NCBI GenBank assembly: GCA_027625915.1
Contig: JANTQA010000063.1
Location: 3,739,501 to 3,803,500, forward strand
Direction: 5' to 3'
Source of the DNA: Anaeramoeba flamelloides
Taxonomy: Eukaryota > Metamonada > Anaeramoebidae
Length of the DNA stretch: 64,000 nt
Position 1 is the stretch's first letter; every line of letters begins with the position of its first letter. The notes below the pieces were generated by a model, which did no database searches, was not told the DNA's origin, and saw only the letters and a list, made by a program, of their open reading frames with translations. Of this stretch, positions 34,530 to 45,280 are shown in pieces. The position numbers and the translations under genes are program-made.

Positions 34530-34772
34530 AACAAAAATAAAAAAAGAAAAGATTAGAAAAGAGGAAAGTTTTATTTTTTAGCTTGATAAAAGCAATCTAA
34601 GAACAAAGACTGGAATATTTTTAAGATTCATACATTTTCTCATCTTTGAGCTTGGATAACCACAGCTTGAACATTTATGTTTTTGAATATGATAAGATCT
34701 TTTTCCACATCTTCTACAGAGCATGTGAGATTTGTTACCTCTTTTTCCTTGTGCTTGTGTACCTTTAGTCAT
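34340..34772 (-). CDS. RPL37: Large ribosomal subunit protein eL37, two exons
   Basis: Exons are 34772-34634 and 34494-34340 (intron 139 nt, GTATGA...AAAAAG). The splice restores Tyr-Asn-Trp, the conserved SKxRKYNW of eL37, giving 97 residues, the usual length. Exon 1 has MTKGTxxxGKR, the zinc-binding CxxC pair ([20 protein letters not shown], four cysteines) and GYPSSKMRK. Exon 2 has [20 protein letters not shown] and [11 protein letters not shown]. The protein binds 28S/5.8S rRNA in the large subunit. The only oddity is a Lys/Gln C-terminal tail ([11 protein letters not shown]) in place of the Ala-rich one. This is the surest gene in the window. Confidence 0.97.
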
Positions 34773-35906
34773 TTTTTAAGAAAATAATTTTAGAAAATAA
34801 TTAAAAGAAAAAATGAAAAACCAAGAAAAAAAAAGTATTTATAAATTTCATGCTTAATCAAAATTTTTAGTTTCGGAAGAACATTCTTGGAAAGAATTGT
34901 ATGACCTTACTAATCAGTTGTTGATTTGTTTTTAAGAAAAGCAAATTGTTGAACTATTTTTGGTTGCTTTATCGAAGACTATTTGGCTTTTGGGAAAATC
35001 ATTTTTTTTATATTTTAATATATTCTTAGATTTTACATAAATGCGCGCAAAGTGGAAGAAAAAAAGAATGAGAAGACTTAAAAGAAGAAGAAGAAGATTA
35101 AAGAAAAGAGCAAAATAAACCATAACCTTTGATTCTCTTTATTTTCTTGCAGTTGTTTACAAGAATAATGCTATTCATTTAATCGATCGTTCTTAAATAT
35201 TCTCTTTAAAAATAAACCTTTCCAATACCACAAAATTTTAGCTTTTTTTTTTTTTCTTTTTTTTTCTTCTTTCATTTTTTTTCTTTTTTATTTTCTTCAT
35301 TTCTTTCGTTTTGCTTTTCTTTTTTTTGCTTTTTAAAATTTTTTTTTAAAAAGACAAATAAAAAACGAAAAAATTTTCAAATGCTATTTAAATTACCTAC
35401 AATTATAACACCCTTTCAGATTACTTTTTTTTTTGAAACGTTTTTTTGTTTTATTCTTTGAGTGTAGTTTTTTCTTGCCTTTGTAAAACAAAAAATTGTT
35501 CTGGTTATTGTCCTTGTTTTACGTTTTTTTTAAACTAAATACAAATAGAGTCAACCAATTCAAAACAAATAACTCAGGAAACAAGGATTTAAGTTGTAGA
35601 AAAAAAGTACAGATCTCTTTGTTGGTGTTTGAAATTTAAATGGTTCTATTTTCTTTTTTTTCTAAAATCAATTTTTCAAAGAAATAGATGATAATTTGTG
35701 ATCTCTATTTACTCCACTACAAAGAAAAAATAAATTCTGAAAATCAAAGTTAGCCAAAACTACATCTTGAATTTCAGTTTTTCATTTTTTACAATCAATT
35801 TTTAAGAATTCACTTTAATTTTATGAGACCTTTTCTTTAAATTGTCTCCTTTCGAATATTGATCGTGAAATATTTTGATAGACTTGCACTTCGAAACAAA
35901 AGGAAA

Positions 35907-36060
35907 TTAAGGGATTAGCGTCACCATAGATTTACCAATCATTAAAGTATGTTGTAATTGGGTGTAAATGGTATTAGTGGACATGGCTCGAATAGCTCTA
36001 AAAAATCTATTATAAATCTTATTGCACAATAAATTATTACATTTTTTACTACTGGTATTT
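35907..36060 (+). mobile_element. Family D fragment, copy D3 (left end only)
   Basis: Begins TTAAGGGATTAGCGTCACCA. Downstream blocks (ATAAATCTTATTGCACAATA, then AATTATTACATTTTTTACTA) match D1. No right end TAATCCCTTAA was found within 1 kb. Confidence 0.45.
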
Positions 36061-36360
36061 GAATTCCAAATGGGAAAAAATTTTCACCTGGATTTCACTT
36101 TGAAATTTTTAAATAATTTTTCAAAATACTTAAAAATTGATGGGGCTTCGCGCACGAATATAGTTGACTAACCCCAAAACCCAAAAAAAAACAAAATAAA
36201 TATTATTCTTGTTAGTCTTTGAACCCACCCTTAGAGATAATATTTAAATATTTTTTTGATTCTTACTCTCTCTTGTTGAAATTTACGAACAACTTGTGAT
36301 TATTTTGATTATATAAGTATTCTCACAGACACACTATTAAGCAATTCCACACATACCATA

Positions 36361-36386
<26 letters not shown>
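36361..36386. repeat. (AT)n microsatellite
   Basis: About 26 bases of alternating A and T just left of element E1. Confidence 0.9.
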
Positions 36387-36392
<6 letters not shown>

Positions 36393-36398
36393 ATAAAA

Positions 36399-36875
36399 CA
36401 CCAGACTGAAAAAAAATACGAACAAGATTTTTAATTATGAATATCAGGAAAATTATTGTGTAATTACATTTATTTAAAATCAAATCCCTTTTTTTAATAA
36501 TCAAAAATTTTAAACATATAACTCACCCACTTATCAGAAAGATGATTAATGAAATTACATTTGTTCAAAACACACTTCAATCAATCAAAAAAAAAAAAAC
36601 AAGAATAAAAATTATCATTTCCAAAACCCTAATAAACCTATTTAAACTAAATTATTGTTTTTTTTTTCAAAAAAATGCATATCTTCTTATTTTATCAAGC
36701 AATTTAATTGAATATTCTATAGACACCTTACTTTAATGAACTTTAGGTAGGTTAATTATTAGGTTCATAAAAAAATTGAGTATTTAGAAAAGGATTTGAT
36801 TGAAAATAAAAGACATTAAAGAGCAATTTCCCTAATACTTACAATTAATAATCTTTGCAGTGATTTTTTATATCT
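36399..36875 (-). mobile_element. Family E element, copy E1
   Basis: Arm motifs ACAAGATTTTTAATTATGAA (left) and AATTAATAATCTTTGCAGTG (right) are the inverted ends. The interior (TCAGAAAGATGATTAATGAA, GTTCAAAACACACTTCAATC, AAAGTTCATTAA-like block in reverse) is the reverse complement of E2. Non-coding. Confidence 0.6.
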
Positions 36876-37598
36876 TTTTTCCCCCAACTAACCATAGATA
36901 TTTCGATTGCCATTAAAATAAAAAAATCTTGATTTATTCATTAAAATGAAAAATTCAAGACAAATTTGATTAAAAAAATATTTTAATAACCTGAATATAA
37001 AAATTACAAAAATACCTAAAGTATTGATTTTACTATTCTCAGATCTAAATTTTCATTATTCCTAAATATTTTTTTTCAAATCTACAAGATATCCCTAATA
37101 ATTTTCAAAGCTATTTGTTATTAGAATGTGTGATTTATATAAAAACCACATTGAAAATAATTAATTTAAAATTGTATATCAGTGAATTCTCCTTGTTTTA
37201 TCAAGATTCTAATTTGAATCCTTAAAATAAAAATAATGCAAATAAAAGCAGGTTTAAAAAAGAAAAAGGGAAATATAATCAAAATAAAATAAAGAAAAAA
37301 AAAGAAAAAAATACAAATAAAAATAAAATCAAAAAAGAAAAGAATTAGAAAAAAATACTAATTTAAAATAAATAATAAAGAAAAATAATAAGGAAAATAA
37401 AAAAATGTGGTTAAAATAATAATATTAATGAATGAAATATTTTTTCTTAAAAAAAAATGCGGTTTTTTGAATATTTCATTTATTTTGGATTTTTGATACT
37501 CAATGAGTGATTTGTAATCCCATTTTTTTTTAAATTGTCACATTTCATTGAAAAAATACAAATAAAAAATTGAGAAGATATTTCACAGCCAAAATATA

Positions 37599-37795
37599 CA
37601 GTCAGTTTCACTTTTAAGGCACAAACTTTCAACGAAATTTAAGGCACAAAAAAATCTCAAATTAAAGCACAAGATTTCGAATTTTAATTTTTACAATTTA
37701 TTTTTACTAGAATCTGAATTTAGTGCCTTAATTTGAGATTTTTTTTGTGCCTTAAATTTCGTTGTAAGTTTGTGCCTTAAAAGCGAAACTGACTG
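37599..37795. mobile_element. Family A palindromic MITE, copy A7
   Basis: CAGTCAGTTTCACTTTTAAG to ...GCGAAACTGACTG, flanked by TA on both sides. First of four copies in 1.3 kb. Confidence 0.95.
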
Positions 37796-37964
37796 TAAAT
37801 AAAGAAAACTTTAAACCAATTTTGAATTTAAAACCCCCTTTTTATAAATACTCTGTGATCTTTCTTAGAACATTACAGTTAGTTTCAGCTTACCCCAATT
37901 TAAAACAAATTCTTTTCACAAGTAAATAAATCAATTTATTTTTATTTAATCCGAATTGTTGTTA

Positions 37965-38161
37965 CAGTCAGTTCCACTTTTTAAGGCACAAACTTGCAAC
38001 GAAATTTAAGGCACAAAAAAAATCTCAAATTAAGGCACAAATTTTGGAATTTTTTTTTTTTCAATTTATTTTACTAGAATCTGAATTTTGTACCTTAATT
38101 TGAGATTTTTTTGTGCCTTAAATTCCGTTGCATGTTTGTGCCTTAAAAGTGGAACTGACTG
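37965..38161. mobile_element. Family A palindromic MITE, copy A8
   Basis: CAGTCAGTTCCACTTTTTAA to ...GTGGAACTGACTG, flanked by TA. Both outer ends carry the C/G variant of the terminal repeat (GTTCCAC/GTGGAAC), so the two arms have changed together. Confidence 0.95.
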
Positions 38162-38445
38162 TATATTATATCCTTTGATTTAAAAATTGAGAAATTAAGT
38201 ATTTTTTTAACATTTTGTCATAATCTTAAATAAATAAAAAAGAAAAATATTAAAGATCCTCAAAGTACCAAAATAGACATTCCAAAACTAACACAAACAT
38301 TTCTACAAAATTCTATCCATAACAATTTAAATCAGTACTTGAATATTAATCTTTGAGATTGTTTCAAAAAAATTATCTTTGATTTTGGAAAGTTATGATT
38401 AATTATTTAATAATTAAAAATACAAGTTTTTAATAACAATACATA

Positions 38446-38640
38446 CAGTCAGTTTCACTTTTTAAGGAACAAACTTTCAACGAAATTTAAGGCACACTAA
38501 AAATCTCAAATTAAAGCACAAAATTCAGATTCTAGTAAAATAAAAAAAAAAAAAAAATTCCAAATTTTGTGCCTTAATTTGAGATTTTTTTGTGCCTTAA
38601 ATTTCGTTGAAAGTTTGTGCCTTAAAAGTGAAACTGACTG
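38446..38640. mobile_element. Family A palindromic MITE, copy A9
   Basis: CAGTCAGTTTCACTTTTTAA to ...GTGAAACTGACTG, flanked by TA. Confidence 0.95.
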
Positions 38641-38687
38641 TATATAAATCCTTTTAATGAAACAGTGGGGGAAAGAAATTTGAATTA

Positions 38688-38885
38688 CAGTCAGTTTCAC
38701 TTTTAAGGCACAAACTTTCAACGAAATTTAAGGCACAAAAAAAAATCTCAAATTAAAGCACAAAATTCAAATTCTAGTAAAATTAATTGTAAAAAAATAA
38801 AATTCCAAATTTTGTGCCTTAATTTGAGATTTTTTTGTGCCTTAAATTTTGTTGAAAGTTTGTGCCTTAAAAGTGAAACTGATTG
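38688..38885. mobile_element. Family A palindromic MITE, copy A10
   Basis: CAGTCAGTTTCACTTTTAAG to ...GTGAAACTGATTG, flanked by TA and only 47 bp after copy A9. Confidence 0.95.
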
Positions 38886-39017
38886 TAAAGAAATTATTCA
38901 GAATTAATAAAAAGAAGAAAAAAATTGATCAAAGTCAATATTGTTAAGGGGTGATTATTTAGGATAAAATAAAAAGAGATACAAAAATCGATATAAACAC
39001 TTAGCTCTCCACCATAA

Positions 39018-39039
39018 ATATATATATATATATATATAT
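39018..39039. repeat. (AT)n microsatellite
   Basis: Short alternating A/T tract beside a G+C-richer patch. Confidence 0.8.
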
Positions 39040-39079
39040 CACAGGTCATACGTGTTTTCGTTTGAAAAAAGCGAAAGAT

Positions 39080-39200
39080 TTAGAAAATCGCGTTTTCGAC
39101 TTTTTTACATGTTTTTTTCGTTTCATCCATTGTTTCGTTTTTTGGTTTTTGAAAAAGTTCTCGAATTCTTTTGAAATCATACTTTTCGTTTCTGGGATGT
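39080..39200 (-). other. Coding-like patch, possible exon remnant
   Basis: On the minus strand this reads an open frame with balanced charged composition (RNEKYDFKRIRELFQKPKNE, then TMDETKK and CKKVENAIF) ending in a stop at 39080. It stands out from the Phe/Ile/Asn composition of spacer reading frames. No partner exon or family was recognised. Confidence 0.2.
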
Positions 39201-40680
39201 GAAAAAACAAAAACGAAAAAACTAAAATTGGGAGAAATTAAAACTTTAAAAAACAGGTAGGGGGTAATTGCCTCAAGTTTTTTGTTAATCAATATGAAAT
39301 TTGTGATTGAACATTTAAGTGGTGGGAGGGGGTATTATAAACTCTGAAAATATTTTGATTTTCTATTTTAGAAATGCCAAAATAATACAAAATAGGTCTT
39401 TTGTTTGAAACTCTTGAAAATTATAAACTTTTTAAACACTGAGAAAAAGAATTTATTTTTTTTTATAAATTCACTATTTGGGATGGAAAGGTGTTTAAAA
39501 TTTCACTTTTTTACCTTTTGAAAATTTGATCAGCTCACCAAATTTTTTAGTATATTATCACATCTCCTAATATAATTTTTTATTGATCACAAAAAAATTG
39601 TTGTAAATTATTATAATAAAAATTTTTTTTTAAAAAATTACTAAATTTGTAAAATGTGATCAGTAATTATTTTAATTATATCAACTCAGCTTCAAGTTTT
39701 GTACAAGAAAATTAGTTTACTTAATTATTTTTTTTTTGATAATTTAAAACCATTTTTACATCTAATTTTTTTTTAATTAATCCATCCTCACATGTCTTGT
39801 TTCTTAACTTTTATTTCCTTTTGAGTACTTATTAAGTTATGTTAAAAAATAATTTCATTTTTTATTATTTAACTTTTGTCAAAATTCTCTCATAATTCTT
39901 TTATTGGTTTTTTATCCAAAATTTTCACTTTCAACATTTTAAAAAATATTTCTTTGTTTAACTGTGGGAACAAATTCTAAATCTGTGTCAACCTAAGTAA
40001 TAATCCCTTTCACTTATTTTTTTAATTTTAAGAATTATAATATTATTTCTTTTTTAAATTTACCTATTCTATTATAATACATATTTACTTAAAAATAACA
40101 AGTGGTAATTGATTAACCAAAAAATAATAATTAGAAACTACCTTTCACAAATACAAAAGGTTTAAATTAAAGTATCTGGCATAAACGATTTACAATCACT
40201 AGTATTTATTTAATAATTTTTTTGTATAAACTTCTAATTTTTTTGTGATCGATCATAAAATTTTATTTTTAACAAGTCTTTCATTACATCAAAATTAATT
40301 TTTATTCAAAATTTTTTTGATAATTACTTTTTGATAACAAACTAAATTAATTATATATAATAAAACATTCTACCCATTATTTTAGTTATTTTAATCTTTT
40401 ATTTATTGATTTTTTATAGTTTCGATTATTAAAGATTTTTCAGATGTCTAAGATAAATAAAGATGCAAATTAAAAATGTTTTTTTTTTGAAAAAAACCTT
40501 TAATCATATGTATATGTCCTTTTAACCCCTGAATTCGTGTTTTTTTCGTTGTACCCTTCAGAAAAATATATCATATATCATATAGATATAAATATATATA
40601 TATCTATTACAAAATTTTGACACACACATTATCAAAAATAGGAAAACAAAAACCCTATTTATTATGTTTTTTCAAACTTA

Positions 40681-40878
40681 CAGTCAGTTTCACTTTTAAG
40701 GCACAAACTTTCAACGAAATTTAAGGCACAATAAAAATCTCAAATTAAGGCACAAAATTCAGATTCTAGTAAAAATAAATTGTAAAAAAAGATAATTAAA
40801 AATTTTGTGCCTTAATTTGAGAGTTTTATGTGCCTTAAATTTCGTTGAAAGTTTGTGCCTTAAAAGTGAAACTGACTG
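40681..40878. mobile_element. Family A palindromic MITE, copy A11
   Basis: CAGTCAGTTTCACTTTTAAG to ...GTGAAACTGACTG, flanked by TA. It abuts repeat F2. Confidence 0.95.
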
Positions 40879-40894
40879 TAATATTAACCACATA

Positions 40895-41325
40895 TAATTT
40901 ACATAGTTATAATATTTTTATAAGTAATAATTTTTAACCCAAATAAAAGAAAAAAATTAAAATTAAAAATAAAAATCAGTATGTCCAAAATAACGAAACT
41001 AGCTGAAAAAATGTATTGGGAATTTGTTGAAATTTTACCAATAATTGTTGACCGATCAAACAATAAGAAACCATCAGCCAATTGTTTAGGATTTTCCAAT
41101 TTAAAGAACTCAACAGTAACCTTCTATCAACCATTGAAATTTTTCCAGATTAAAGGAAACATAATACGTATCTACAAAAAAAGTAAATCAAAATAAAATA
41201 AATAAGTCAAAAAATGAAATAGTTTGTAAAATTAAAATTATTTCCAAATTGGATCTAAAGTGTTGAGTTGGTGTTATTCTTAGAGCTGTTTAATCCGTGT
41301 CCAAAATTTTGGAATTTGAGTATAT
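40895..41325 (+). repeat. Dispersed repeat F, copy F2, with a 71-codon open frame
   Basis: Matches F1 along most of its length. The frame at 40981-41196 (ATG start) begins MSKITKLAEKMYWEFVEILP. The same frame is recognisable in F1 and, over a shorter stretch, in F3. This suggests a relic of a coding sequence, perhaps from a mobile element. No family recognised. Confidence 0.5.
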
Positions 41326-41344
41326 ATATATATATATATATATA
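41321..41344. repeat. (AT)n microsatellite
   Basis: Alternating A/T tract between repeat F2 and element E2. Confidence 0.85.
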
Positions 41345-41351
41345 AATAAAA

Positions 41352-41820
41352 AACCAAACATGAAAAAATACATAACAAGATTTTTAATTGTAAATATCAG
41401 GGAAACTGCTGTGTATTTTCTTTTATTTTAAATCAAATCCTTTTTATAAAGACCCAATTATTGTTATGAAACTCTTATTAAACCTACCAAAAGTTCATTA
41501 AAGTGGTATTTCGATAGAATTCTCAAATATTTGTTTGATAGACGAAGAAAATCCACTTAAAAAAATTTAGATTTTATAGAGGATTTTTAGAGTTTTGTAA
41601 CTGGTAATTTTTATTCTTGTTTTTTTTTTTTTGATTGATTGAATTGTGTTTTGAACAAGTGTAATTTAATTTATCATCATTCTTATAAGTGGGTTATTGG
41701 TAATTTTAAAAGTTTGACTCTTAAAAACACAATTTGATTTTAAATAAAAGAAACCACATAATAATTTTACTCATATTCATAATTAAAAATCTTGTTCTTA
41801 TTTTTTTCAAGTTTGGTATC
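41352..41820 (+). mobile_element. Family E element, copy E2, with long inverted ends
   Basis: The left arm ACCAAACATGAAAAAATACA, then TAACAAGATTTTTAATTGTA pairs with the right arm read inwards (ACCAAACTTGAAAAAAATAA, then GAACAAGATTTTTAATTATG). The similarity runs on for about 100 bases per arm. (AT)n tracts flank both sides. Non-coding; E1 and E3 are related copies. Confidence 0.65.
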
Positions 41821-41826
41821 TTTTCA

Positions 41827-41829
<3 letters not shown>

Positions 41830-41866
<37 letters not shown>
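41830..41866. repeat. (AT)n microsatellite
   Basis: About 37 bases of alternating A and T immediately right of E2. Confidence 0.9.
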
Positions 41867-41867
<1 letters not shown>

Positions 41868-42009
41868 CTTTCTTCTCTCTTTTCTATATCATCTTAGATT
41901 CTAAAAACTACTATATAGACCAATTGTTGCAGAACTAATTAAACTTTTTAGAATAATTCCGAACAGAATATTTGATTTTTTTGATCCAATTTAAATGGTA
42001 ATTTACACA

Positions 42010-43600
42010 ATTTAAAAAAAATTAATTATTGTACGTGGTCTTATACTATCTAATAAGTTCTGTATTGTATCTGTTTTATTTTGAAAAGAATGAAAAATCT
42101 CATCTAACCTTTCAATTTTTTGAACTTAAAACAGAAAAAAATGAATTATCAAGTGGGGAAACTTTACTGGCACTGTATGGAGGAGTAAAACAAACTTTAA
42201 TTCCTGCATTCTTTAACATCTCCAATGCCTTTTTATTTTTATGAGATCCCAAATTGTCTAATATTAAAACATCACCCCTTGATGCATGTTTTAAAAAAAA
42301 AGACTACCCATTTTTTGAAATAAGATCCCATTCATTCCAGCACATCCTCTATCAACAATAACATTCCTCTTAATTCCATCGGTTGTTATTGTTTTTGTTT
42401 TTCTTCTTCTGTGTTGGATAGTAAATGCAGGTAGTTGTTTACCTGAAAAGGAAACAGTTGCAGCAAGAGTATCTCTTCCATTTTGCCGAGTATCATTGAG
42501 ACCCGAAACATAAGGATTGCTTTTAGTTTTTTTTCTTCGAGTAAAGGTTCTTAATTGAGGTGAGTAATCCCAAATACCCTTTTCATCCATTGCCCAAATT
42601 TCAAAATTTGGGTAAACTTGGGAATATTCTTCTCTTTTTTTTACAATTTTCGAAATCTTAATTCTAAATTGTTTAACTCTTTTTTTAAAATCAGAACTCA
42701 ATTGCTGTGGACTCTTATGAATAGCTTTTTGAGAAGAAAATCCATTTTTATGCAAAAAAAGCGAAACCCAAGATTTAGAGGGCTTCCACTTTGTCAATTC
42801 AAAAACTTTTTTTTGAACAATTTTTAAAGAAACTACTCTACCAAGTTCATTTCGCATATCACAGAAATCTTTTAATTGATCAACATGTTTTTTTTTAATT
42901 TTTGATTTTAAACCTCGCTTTTTAAACCTCTTTTTTTGATCTCTTATACTCATTTCACTATGAATCCAACGATTTAAAGTAGAAGTTGGGATATTATATT
43001 TTTTCGAAATCTTTGAACATCCAAATAACTTGGCTTCTTTTGAAATCATATATTTTTGTTTGAAACTGAATGGTTTCAAATCAAAAAAATTTTCAAAATA
43101 TCTTGAAGATATCTCCTGTTTATGTTTTTTCTTTAATCTAGTAATAAAAGCATCACTCACTTTAATTTTCCATAATTCAAAAATTATTTTTTTTAAAAAT
43201 TTATTTTTATATTTAGCTAAAAATTTAATAATAATTTTTTCTTGACTGGTGGATAATTTTGATCTTCTTAAATTAAAACATTGATTATTAACACAAAATT
43301 GGGATGGATTTTGTGCCCATAACAACGCAGTCCTATTTGTTATCCCAATTTTTTTACTTTGAAAAAATAATAATTTTTTTGTAGGATCTTTTTTTAAAAG
43401 ATTTGAAAAATATAAACACAATTGATATTTACCTTTTTTGGAGAGTAGTTTGGAAATTTTTACTTTTTCAATATTTGAAATAAAATTTTTTACATTTCGA
43501 GTGTTTTTTTTCTCACTATTAGCTTGATTTTTTATATTATTAAGAACCAAATCTGATTTAATTTTTTCAAAATTAATTTTTTTTGAAACAGAATATAGAT
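42010..43600 (-). pseudogene. DDE transposase of the IS630-Tc1-mariner/pogo group, broken copy
   Basis: The largest open piece (42291-43550, 419 codons) has two helix-turn-helix regions. One is psq-like (KISKKYNIPTSTLNRWIHSE). The other is CENP-B/Tc5-like (PSKSWVSLFLHKNGFS). Then comes the first catalytic Asp in WAMDEKGIWDY. A following piece (about 42130-42290) holds the second Asp in LILDNLGSHKN and the third in PPYSASKVSPLDN, 35 residues apart (D35D). This pattern fits pogo/Tc1-type enzymes, which cut and paste DNA at TA sites. All three acidic residues remain, but the frame is broken at least twice. It could be related to the source of the family A elements, which use TA; no family A ends flank it. 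Confidence 0.78.
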
Positions 43601-43952
43601 GATTATATCTCCTTTTTTTTATTATTATTTTTTTTTAATCGACTTTTCAATTTTTCCTTTTCCTTTTCCTTTTTTCGGATTTTAACTGATATTTAAGCTT
43701 AAGATGCTCATAATTTTCTTCCTCTTGAATAATTCTTTTTAATTGTGATCTCTCTTTGGGTGAATTTTTTTCTTTAATTGTTGTTTTTTTTGGGAGTTTT
43801 ATTTCGGTTTTTTTACCTTTTTACTTCTTTTTTTTAAATTGGAAATCAGAATCGGAACTTTCTGAATCTGAAGAAATATCAAAAGTTTTTAAAACAACTT
43901 TTCTCTTTTTGGAAGCTCTTTTGTCCAATAATCCGAATTTTGAATACGTTTT

Positions 43953-45280
43953 TCAATTTTTTGATTTTTGATTTATTTCGGATGAATTAATATCCTTATT
44001 CTCGAATAGACGAGAATCAGAATCTTCAAAATTTGAAAAGGGATCACCCCCGAAATTAATACCGTCGCTACAATCAGATTCTATTTCTGCTTCTTTTCTT
44101 ATATACCCTAATTCAATCAAAGTTTGTGGGTCGGTTTTGGGACCTTCATATTCAGAAAACGGCATAATTTCAGTTATGATCTTATTTTGATGATCTATTA
44201 CATATGTATAGGGACTTCGAGGAACTTCATGTAAAACTCGACGATAAAAATCTTTTTCATATTGTTTTATTGGATAATTTGGATAAAAATCTCGGGGATT
44301 ATCGATAATGAATTTTTCTCTTTTATATATCAAAATATAAGCACTTTCCATTGAACTACTATTTCCGAAGGTTTTGTTTTTGAATTTTTCTTCCGATATG
44401 TTTTCAATTTTACTATCATTGAACTCAAAGAATTGATCTTTATTTTTTAAAATAAAATAATAATGTCCATTATTTTTAGTCCCTTTATGAACAATAACTC
44501 CATGTAAATGATAATTATATTTATTTTGGTGATATTCAAGATCGAGATTGAAACGTTTTTTTGAATATTTTAATATATCTAATTTATAAGGAAAAGAAAA
44601 TTGTGAATTAATTTTTGATGAAGAAATTTGATTAAATTCAAATCTTTTTAAATGAAAAAAAATTATCTCAGGGTTCGAAAAAAAAATTGTTTTTTGATTA
44701 AAAGTTGTATTACATTTACATTTTTCACAAAAGACTCTATTATCCTTTCCCATTTCTTCAACAGAGCATAAATTATCCAAGGAGTCTTCCAACTTTGAAC
44801 AATTATTGATAGCTAATGAGATTGTTGTTTGACAGTCTCTATGTGTTTTCATATGTCCCAAATTACAAGTAAATTCTAGTTCGATTTGATTTTGAAATAA
44901 GAAGGTAATTGGAGACTCTTCCTTAATAGATTGAAAATATGCATCAATTTGATCTAATAAAAAAATTAAAAATTCTTGAACATCTTCCTGATTTCTAATA
45001 TCGATGAATTTACCCCCCATTTGATATTTTTAATGAAATTCATTGGATCTATTGGTCCCTCAGAACTAAAATAAATAATCGTTAATTGTTTCAAAGCTTT
45101 CATAATATTTAATAAGTCTGGTTCCCCCTGTAAATCAATCAGTTTAGTTTCTAAAATTCGTTTTACAAATTTTTTAATCGAAAACAACATTTGTAGACAA
45201 GAATTTAGATAACATGTAGAATTTAAATTAATAAAACCATTATTTTTATTTAAATCAAAATTAAGTTTGTTAGGTTTAGA
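43953..45280 (-). pseudogene. Ubiquitin-specific protease (USP/UCH, C19) beside the transposase, broken frame
   Basis: The Cys box NLNSTCYLNSCLQML (Cys codon at 45215-45213) is followed by the QEDVQEFLIFLLDQI box. Next come a Cys/His finger (CNLGH, then CEKCKC), LKRFEFN and FPYKLDIL, the His box LHGVIVHKGTKNNGHYYF, the Asp box FEFNDSKI and the end strand SAYILIYKRE. All USP landmarks occur in the right order, with the Cys, His and Asp residues kept. The Cys box and the rest lie in different frames. USPs remove ubiquitin from proteins. After the catalytic core comes a 120-residue extension (PRDFYPNYPIKQYEKDFYRR and an acidic tail) that I do not recognise. N-terminal to the Cys box is about 400 nt of Asn/Lys-rich coding-like sequence. 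Confidence 0.8.

Larger units (their letters stand above)
34773..42009. other. Repeat-dense spacer upstream of eL37
   Basis: Holds five family A elements (four within 37599-38885 and one at 40681-40878), fragment D3 (35907-36060), E1 (36399-36875), E2 (41352-41820), repeat F2 (40895-41325) and several (AT)n tracts. A coding-like patch lies at 39080-39200 (-). The T-rich and purine-rich runs at 35080-35350 are adjacent to the eL37 start and may include its promoter, but no motif is clear. Confidence 0.5.

Noticed and set aside
34213-34556. Several + strand frames opposite eL37 exon 2
   Set aside because: They are the reverse side of the eL37 coding exon and a T-rich tail.
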